DNA from: Myxococcota bacterium
Lineage (GTDB): Bacteria > Myxococcota_A > UBA9160 > SMWR01
Assembly: GCA_022447545.1 (NCBI GenBank)
Contig: JAKVBI010000017.1
Coordinates: 62,001-126,000, forward strand
Length of the DNA stretch: 64,000 nucleotides
Reading direction: 5' to 3'
The position numbers and the translations under genes are program-made. The notes under the pieces were generated by a model that did no database searches, was not told where the DNA came from, and was given only the letters and a program-made list of their open reading frames with translations. This document shows positions 58,428-64,000 of the stretch, piece by piece (position 1 is the first letter of the stretch; every line of letters starts with the position of its first letter).

Positions 58428-59663
58428 ATGTCCAATTCCAACAAACTCCTCGACGGCGTACGTGTCATCGAATCCAGCCTGCTCGGGCCTGGCCATGTCG
58501 CCACGTTCTTCGCCGATCTGGGTGCTGACGTGATCAAGGTCGAGCCGCCTGCCGGTGACTACATTCGGCAGATGACCTGGCCCATCGTTAACGGGGTCTC
58601 ACTTCTACACCTGCATACCCATCGCGGAAAACGTAGCGTCGTTTTGAACCTGAAGACTTCCGAGGGGGTAGATCTCTACAAGGAACTCGTGGCCAATGCC
58701 GATGTGGTGGTGGAAGCCATGCGCCCCGGATCTCTCGCGAAGTTGGGTCTTGGCTACGAGGATCTGAAGGCGATCAACCCCCGGATCGTGTTCGCCACTC
58801 TTTCGGGTTATGGGGCGACGGGTCCCTACAAGGACATGCCCAGCCATGGGATCGCCTACGACACCTGGTCAGGAATCGTTCAACCCATCGTAGACGATGA
58901 AGGGTTTTGTCGGATTCCACCGAACATGCCCAATGTGGGAATCAATGTGGGCCCCATGCTGGGAGCCATCGCGATCCTGGCCGGTGTCATTAAGGCCCGA
59001 GAGTCCGGGCAGGGCTGCGAGATGGAAATGGCTCAGTCCGATGCCTCGGCTTACATGGATTGGTACCGGATCGAGAGCGAGCGGGCGTATCTCAGGCCCG
59101 AAGATGAGGTAACCGGAAACCCGGCGGACAATTACGAGCGGCGTCCGGCGGGTCTGGCCGGGATGTGGGGTGGTGTTCGTTATCAGGCCTACGAGGCCAG
59201 TGATGGGCACGTTTTGTTCATGGCATCCGAGCGCGCGTTTTGGAAAAACTTTTGTCAGGGAATCGACCGAATGGATCTGTTCGAGAAGTGGCCGGGTGAG
59301 CGGGTTGCCGATCATGCGCGTGGCAATGTCGAACTCCAGAGGGAACTTCGGGAGATCTTCCGCACGCGGACTGTGAACGATTGGCTCACGTTCAGTAACG
59401 AACACAACACCACGATCGCTACCTTTAATACACCTGCCAACATCGGGGACGATCCCCAGTTCAAAGCGCGGATGGACTTCCTTCCGATTGACGCTGTGGG
59501 CTGCGAGCAACTGCCTTTGCCGGTCTTCGTAGGGGGTGAGGCGCTGCCTGTTCCTAGCATGGCGCCTACTGTGGGGGAACACACGGAAGAGGTTGTACGT
59601 GAGGTCCTCGGCCGTGATGACGCGGGCGTGGAATCTTTGCGCGAAAAGGGTGCGTTCGGCTGA
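58428..59663 (+). CDS. Class III CoA transferase (CaiB/BaiF family)
   Basis: A 411-residue CoA transferase. Typical N-terminal marks are LLDGVRVIESSLLGPGHV, FADLGADVIKVEPPAGD and RGKRSVVLNLKTSEG, followed by ATLSGYGATGPYKDMPSHG. Catalytic Asp is expected in the EMEMAQSDASAYMDW region (by family position). It would move CoA between an acyl-CoA donor and a carboxylic acid without ATP. ATG 58428 follows GGGAGA. It follows the DegT-family gene after 167 bases, so co-transcription is uncertain. Confidence 0.92.
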   Translation: MSNSNKLLDGVRVIESSLLGPGHVATFFADLGADVIKVEPPAGDYIRQMTWPIVNGVSLLHLHTHRGKRSVVLNLKTSEGVDLYKELVANADVVVEAMRPGSLAKLGLGYEDLKAINPRIVFATLSGYGATGPYKDMPSHGIAYDTWSGIVQPIVDDEGFCRIPPNMPNVGINVGPMLGAIAILAGVIKARESGQGCEMEMAQSDASAYMDWYRIESERAYLRPEDEVTGNPADNYERRPAGLAGMWGGVRYQAYEASDGHVLFMASERAFWKNFCQGIDRMDLFEKWPGERVADHARGNVELQRELREIFRTRTVNDWLTFSNEHNTTIATFNTPANIGDDPQFKARMDFLPIDAVGCEQLPLPVFVGGEALPVPSMAPTVGEHTEEVVREVLGRDDAGVESLREKGAFG

Positions 59664-59682
59664 TCGGGTCGGTCGTGAAGGG

Positions 59683-60852
59683 CTAGTCGAGTCCGTACAG
59701 TTTGGCGGCGTTGTCGTGGAGGATCTTTCGCCGGGTCTCCTCATTGAGGTGGCCCATTGCCGCCTCGACGTAGTCACGGGGGTGCTGCGCCAGGCCGTCG
59801 ACGAGCCCCGGGTGCTGACAGGTGGGATGAGGGAAGTCTGTCTCCCACAGAATATTGTCTACGTATTGCTCGACGGCTCCGTGCATTCCCTCGCGCTCGA
59901 GCCAGAAGCAACCGTAGATCTGTCGTCGGAAATACTCACTCGGAAGCAGGTCGTACTCGGGGTGCTCCTTGCGGATCTGTCCGTTCACCCACTGCCAGTC
60001 GGCCATTTCGAGGTAGGTGGGGATCCAGCCCACTCCGCTCTCGACGGATACCATGTCGAGGTTTGGGAAGCGGTGGCAAACGCCCCCAAAGATGAGATCG
60101 GCGAAGCAATTTGCGTTCTGCATGAAGACCAACGACGAGATGCGGCCGAAATTGGCCCGGGTGCCGATCTTCATGGAGTCATTGACGAGATCACTGAGGT
60201 CCCCAGCCCCGATGTGGAAGCTGATGGAGACTCCGGCCTCTTGGGCAGCTGCCCAGAAGGGGTCCCAGTGGGCATCCGCCAGTCGTGGCTGGCCGAAGGC
60301 CTGGGGCTCGGAGCAGGCGAGAACGGCTTTGTGGCCGATGGATGCCGCACGCTGTACTTCGGCCACGGCTTGATCTCGGTCCCAAAAGGGCATGGCGGCA
60401 ACCGCCACGAGGCGCTCCGGGGCGACACTGGCCCATTCGACTAGGAAGTCGTTGTAGGCACGCACGCACTCGAGCATCAATTCTGGCTCCTTGAGGCGTA
60501 GGAAACCGCCCGATCCGAAACCTCCAACATTGGGGTAGAGGACCTGCACTTGGATGCCCTCGGCATCCATATGCTCGATGCGTGCCGCGGAGTCGTAGGC
60601 GCTCTTGGGAATGTCGTCGTATCCCATGGGTCCCTCGGGATAGGAACCGTCGAAACCTGCCATGGTGGTTGGCCCGGGAGCCCCGCATGGCTGTCCTTCG
60701 ATGAGCCAGACGTCTCGTCCTTCGATTCTTTCGATGTGGGGGATGGCTTCACCCCATTTGCTTGCCACTCGGGAGGTCCAGAGGTCAGCGGGTTCGGTGA
60801 TGTGGGTGTCGGTGTCGATGGCTCGATATTCTTCGAATGCGGGTGCGCTCAT
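59683..60852 (-). CDS. Amidohydrolase family protein
   Basis: A 389-residue amidohydrolase-2 type protein. The N-terminal metal region is YRAIDTDTHITEPADLW. Later come ISFHIGAGDLSDL (His), SVESGVGWIPTYLEMADW and the acidic ILWETDFPHPTCQHPG. ATG 60852 follows AGAGGG. It is convergent with the CoA transferase and divergent from the flavoprotein. It resembles the other amidohydrolases in the window, none of which has an assignable substrate. Confidence 0.88.
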   Translation of the reverse strand: MSAPAFEEYRAIDTDTHITEPADLWTSRVASKWGEAIPHIERIEGRDVWLIEGQPCGAPGPTTMAGFDGSYPEGPMGYDDIPKSAYDSAARIEHMDAEGIQVQVLYPNVGGFGSGGFLRLKEPELMLECVRAYNDFLVEWASVAPERLVAVAAMPFWDRDQAVAEVQRAASIGHKAVLACSEPQAFGQPRLADAHWDPFWAAAQEAGVSISFHIGAGDLSDLVNDSMKIGTRANFGRISSLVFMQNANCFADLIFGGVCHRFPNLDMVSVESGVGWIPTYLEMADWQWVNGQIRKEHPEYDLLPSEYFRRQIYGCFWLEREGMHGAVEQYVDNILWETDFPHPTCQHPGLVDGLAQHPRDYVEAAMGHLNEETRRKILHDNAAKLYGLD

Positions 60853-61021
60853 GGGGCCCTCTTGGGTACGAGTTGACCCAACCAAGATAACAGTGACTTA
60901 CAACCGCGTATACCATCGTTCTTCTGCAACCCAGCCCACGGAATTTCGGAGGTTGCTGGCGGTTGAGCGAGGAGCGATGGTGTGGGTGTCTGCTGAGCCA
61001 CCGATGGAGGTTTGACTTTTT

Positions 61022-62530
61022 ATGGCCGAGAACGATTCCGACTACAATCCGAGCCGTGCCTGTCCTCTGAGCGAAGTTTCTTCGTGGGATCTCGAGACGG
61101 ATGTCATCGTCGTTGGCTACGGAGCTTCAGGGGCTTCTGCGGCCCTGGAGGCTGCGGTCGAAGGCGCCGAGGTCACGCTATTCGAAGTGGCCTCTGGCAG
61201 CGGTGGGACCAGCGCCATGGCGGGTGGTGACATCTACCTCGGTGGAAACGGGGGGACTCCCGCTCAGCGGGAGAATGGTTTCGAGGATGATACCGAGGAC
61301 TTCTATCGATACATGTTGATGGCGGGAGGTGCCGATGCCGATGAGGCCCGGGTGAGACTCTATGCCGACCATGCCCTGGAACACTATGTCTGGTTGAAGG
61401 AGCAGGGCATTCCATATCGGAACTCATACCTGCCCGGGAAGGTGCAGGCGCCCGGTACAGGCGACTGTCTGATTTGGTCGGGCAATGAGGATGCGTGGCC
61501 CTACAATGAAACCGCCAAGCCCTGCCCTCGGGGACATCTGCCAGAAGCGATCGGAGAACTGGGCGGGGGAGGGCGCATGCTCGTGGACAAGCTCGCCGCT
61601 CGGGTTGAAGCGCTGGGCGTCGACATCCACTGCGATGCGCGAGTCCTGTGTCTGGTGGCAGATGAGGCGCAGCAGGTGCAGGGGGTGGTGGTTCGGCTCG
61701 AAGGTCAACCGCGCTTCGCTCGTGCTCGGCGTGGAGTCATCCTGTGTGCCGGGGGGTTTGCGTTGAACGAAGAGATGGTGAAGAAGTACGCGCCGGTCAT
61801 TTCACGGCTGGGTGATGATGGCCTCAGCGCAGGCCATGACGATGGCAGTGGTATTCGAATGGGGCAGAGTGTCGGCGGCGCGGCGATCCATATGGACGAG
61901 ATCTTCACCACTCTTCCCATCTATCCCCCTGCCTCCCATGTGAAGGGCATTCTGATCAACGAACAAGGCCAGCGATTCGTCAACGAAGACGCCTATCCGG
62001 GGCGAGTTGCCATTCATTGCTTGCGGCAGGTGGGCGATCACATCTACATGTTGGTCGATGACAGCATCTTCGAGCAGCCTTCGGAATTCTCGCGAATCGA
62101 GATCGCGGCTGTGGGCGAATCGTGGTCGGAGATTGAATCGGAACTCGGTCTCTTGGAAGGGACGCTGACTTCCACCATCTCGTTGTTCAACCGGCACGCC
62201 GCGGAAGGGAAGGATCCGCTATTCCACAAGAATCCGAACTACATCAAACCCCTGATCGACCCGCCCTTTGCGGCCTTGGCGTGCCACATCGGCCAGGCCT
62301 TCTATCCATACTTCACGCTGGGAGGGCTCAGTACTCGACCCACCGGAGAGGTGTTGACTGTCGATGCTGAAGTCGTCCCCGGCTTGTACGCTGCCGGCCG
62401 TACCTGCAGCGGACTGCCGCGCTCGGGGGAGGGGTACAGTTCGGGGATGTCGCTGGGCGACTGCACCTTTTTCGGTCGGTACGCAGGGCGGGCGGCGGCT
62501 CGGCGTGATCCCGCATCCACGGCCCGCTGA
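61022..62530 (+). CDS. FAD-binding fumarate-reductase / 3-ketosteroid-dehydrogenase-like flavoprotein
   Basis: A 502-residue flavoprotein. The FAD motif is DVIVVGYGASGASAALEAA, followed by VASGSGGTSAMAGGDIYLGG. Later marks are VILCAGGFALNEEMV, AGHDDGSGIRMGQSVGG and the C-terminal GLYAAGRTCSGLPRSGEGYSSG. The size and motif order fit the fumarate reductase/ketosteroid-delta1-dehydrogenase superfamily, which introduces or removes double bases. It is divergent from the amidohydrolase. Its action on a cyclic ketone would fit the neighbouring oxygenases, but this is inference. Confidence 0.87.
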   Translation: MAENDSDYNPSRACPLSEVSSWDLETDVIVVGYGASGASAALEAAVEGAEVTLFEVASGSGGTSAMAGGDIYLGGNGGTPAQRENGFEDDTEDFYRYMLMAGGADADEARVRLYADHALEHYVWLKEQGIPYRNSYLPGKVQAPGTGDCLIWSGNEDAWPYNETAKPCPRGHLPEAIGELGGGGRMLVDKLAARVEALGVDIHCDARVLCLVADEAQQVQGVVVRLEGQPRFARARRGVILCAGGFALNEEMVKKYAPVISRLGDDGLSAGHDDGSGIRMGQSVGGAAIHMDEIFTTLPIYPPASHVKGILINEQGQRFVNEDAYPGRVAIHCLRQVGDHIYMLVDDSIFEQPSEFSRIEIAAVGESWSEIESELGLLEGTLTSTISLFNRHAAEGKDPLFHKNPNYIKPLIDPPFAALACHIGQAFYPYFTLGGLSTRPTGEVLTVDAEVVPGLYAAGRTCSGLPRSGEGYSSGMSLGDCTFFGRYAGRAAARRDPASTAR

Positions 62531-62539
62531 GTTCAGGGA

Positions 62540-64000
62540 TCAAGGGGGACTCGTCGGGGGCGAATACCAGATTGGCGAGGTCCATGCGCGTTCTTGAATC
62601 ACAGGGCGGTGCCCAGCACTGCAACAGGGCTCGTAGCCTCGGGTGAGGGTGCTGGGGTCGCTGCAGACCACGCCGGCAGCGACGCAGAGTTGTTGGCTCC
62701 AGCGGCAGGTGGGGTTTTCGAGGACGCGTGCGTAGTAGAAAGCGCGCTGCTCGGGGTCGAAGTCGGGGTCTCGCCAGACGGTGCAGAGGCTGGAGTCACC
62801 TTGGCCCTGGGTCTGGCAAGTACGGGGGTCCACCGAAGCGCCGTTTTCGCCACCGGCAACATCCATGACGGTCTCACGAGTCTCACCCTCCTCGACCCAA
62901 CCCTTCACGATCTGGATGCGTTGTAGCCCCGTGCCTGGGCGGTTCTCGGTTCCAGGATCTCGAAGTGCTGATACGGCAAAAGTGGGTGCGCGAGACTCCT
63001 TTGGACGTGGAGGCAGGTCGCTTCCCATGGGTACGCCCCCTGCGTAGCCTCGGCTTGCGAAATCGTTCCCACAGAGGTCATTGTCGTAGTCCCAACCGCC
63101 GAAGAAGCGGACGGCTGGTCGGGTGCCGCTCGTCCCATAGGTCTCCCGCCGTTTCAATGCAGCAAAGATCGAATCCCGACTGTTTTCCTCAGCCCAGACC
63201 ACTGCGAGTCCGCCCGGGTTGAACTCGATGTTGTCGGGGAGTCCCGTCGGTAGAGTCGTAGACGCACTCATGCCCGCTCCGCCATGGCCCTTGGAGTCGG
63301 ATTCCAAGACCATGCCCGGAGTCGCGAGGTGGGTATCCGTACTGGCAATGATGCCGTACTTGAGGGGATTGACGCCGAGGCTTTCCTCCAAGAGGAGTCC
63401 CTTCTTCAGGGCTTCGCGCACCATGGCCGAACGCTTGGGCTTGGGGACGTTCTGGGAGGCGACCATGCCGATGCCAGCGATGCGTCGGACGCCAGCGAAG
63501 CTGTCGTAGTCGAGTTTTTCGAATGCGCAGGCTTCATCCACGGTATCGCCCACGAGTAAACACTCGGAATCCCCTTTGTGTTGCATGATCTCAACCAGTG
63601 ATTCATAGCGCTGGCGTCGCTGGGCCTCTTCGACGTCCACGGTCATTTGGGCGTCGGCAGCGGTTCGGAGCTTTGCGCTCTGGAACATCAGACCGTCACC
63701 GCTGATGTTGGAATTGTGGGGGATCGTGACGACATCGCAGCCCTCGCGTCCCTCAATACAGTCTCGCTCGAGACCGATCCAGAGGTCATACGCCGAGGGG
63801 GTGTCGACCCACGATAGTGCATAGCTAGGAACTCGGTCATTGCGGAAGATCACGTTGCGATGCAGGTTTTCGCCATTCCCCACCGAAGCGGTCCACTCGT
63901 AGCCTACGAAGCTCGTGAACGTGCAGGCCGATGATCGATCGTAGGCCTCCTCAGCGGCGTCCTGGATGTCTTGCCAGGCCTCGCGGTGATTGCTCGCGCA
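62540..64000 (-). CDS. DUF3604 family protein (5' end outside window)
   Basis: The frame is open to the right edge and reads back from TSFVGYEWTASVGNGENLHRN, so it begins outside the window; the GTG at 63883 is internal. At least 486 residues are present. DUF3604 proteins are large, usually secreted and of unknown function, with a predicted metal-binding fold. Marks here are NLHRNVIFRNDRVP, VVTIPHNSNISGDG and YGIIASTDTHLATPGMV, and the C-terminal YEPCCSAGHRPVIQERAWTSP typical of the family. It is convergent with the flavoprotein gene (9 bases between stops). Confidence 0.88.
   Translation of the reverse strand, partial: CASNHREAWQDIQDAAEEAYDRSSACTFTSFVGYEWTASVGNGENLHRNVIFRNDRVPSYALSWVDTPSAYDLWIGLERDCIEGREGCDVVTIPHNSNISGDGLMFQSAKLRTAADAQMTVDVEEAQRRQRYESLVEIMQHKGDSECLLVGDTVDEACAFEKLDYDSFAGVRRIAGIGMVASQNVPKPKRSAMVREALKKGLLLEESLGVNPLKYGIIASTDTHLATPGMVLESDSKGHGGAGMSASTTLPTGLPDNIEFNPGGLAVVWAEENSRDSIFAALKRRETYGTSGTRPAVRFFGGWDYDNDLCGNDFASRGYAGGVPMGSDLPPRPKESRAPTFAVSALRDPGTENRPGTGLQRIQIVKGWVEEGETRETVMDVAGGENGASVDPRTCQTQGQGDSSLCTVWRDPDFDPEQRAFYYARVLENPTCRWSQQLCVAAGVVCSDPSTLTRGYEPCCSAGHRPVIQERAWTSPIWYSPPTSPP

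Overview
The window is a dense, GC-rich stretch (about 60 % GC by eye) of a Gram-negative bacterial chromosome. Evidence for a diderm is an outer-membrane beta-barrel gene, a Tat-type PhoD-like phosphatase, a LolA-like secreted protein and MscS. The gene content is many metal-dependent amidohydrolases, PhyH/TauD oxygenases, SnoaL-like folds, CoA-ester enzymes, SDR and zinc dehydrogenases, F420-type flavoenzymes, a Baeyer-Villiger-type monooxygenase and a DUF3604 protein. This resembles uncultured soil or marine lineages formerly called Deltaproteobacteria (Myxococcota or Binatota-like), but no 16S rRNA or marker gene is present, so the taxonomy is only a guess. I see no rRNA, tRNA, CRISPR array, insertion sequence or prophage.

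Layout. 1-7966: a left-truncated amidohydrolase and an alpha/beta hydrolase, a convergent rhomboid protease, an acyl-CoA synthetase, a hydroxyisobutyrate-dehydrogenase-like gene overlapping a CMD-family gene, a divergent nitroreductase and a flavoprotein. 7963-13933 (minus): a spermidine-synthase-like membrane protein, a Baeyer-Villiger-type monooxygenase and a D-aminoacylase-like amidohydrolase. 14111-20436: an envelope block with a LolA-like protein and MscS, then, beyond a minus-strand amidohydrolase, a secreted protein paired with a matrixin protease, with a possible sigma-54 promoter upstream and a strong terminator downstream. 20505-29700: PhyH, limonene-epoxide-hydrolase-like, enolase-superfamily, zinc dehydrogenase and nitroreductase genes, a thiolase-SDR-SnoaL operon, a GFA-family gene and a TauD-type oxygenase. 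29806-31830: NfuA and an SGNH hydrolase whose 5' end carries an in-frame UGA. 31866-38220 (minus): a tight six-gene run (triple SnoaL fusion, FAD oxidase, PhyH, membrane-anchored CX5R phosphatase, ferric-reductase-like membrane protein, TSUP permease). 38393-41334: PhyH, SDR and zinc dehydrogenase. 41442-44866: a polysaccharide-lyase-like protein, an outer-membrane barrel and a PhoD-like phosphatase. 44879-49273: a P450 opposite a zinc dehydrogenase, a CMD protein and an amidohydrolase. 49378-54169: two large GT-C-type membrane proteins and an SDR. 54182-62530: a PPOX F420-type protein, sulfotransferase, LLM F420-type oxidoreductase, lysine-less DegT-family protein, class III CoA transferase, amidohydrolase and a fumarate-reductase/ketosteroid-dehydrogenase-like flavoprotein. 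62540-64000: the C-terminal part of a DUF3604 protein.

Taken together, the enzymes look like an oxidative catabolic island for cyclic or branched lipophilic compounds such as terpenoids, steroids or xenobiotics: oxygenation (P450, Baeyer-Villiger type, PhyH, TauD), ring or ester hydrolysis, CoA activation and transfer, dehydrogenation and thiolysis. No complete named pathway can be assigned. The most unusual signals are the in-frame UGA at 30565, the DegT-family protein with His in place of the PLP lysine and no Fe-S cysteines, the triple SnoaL fusion with a degenerate third unit, and the six-gene run around it.
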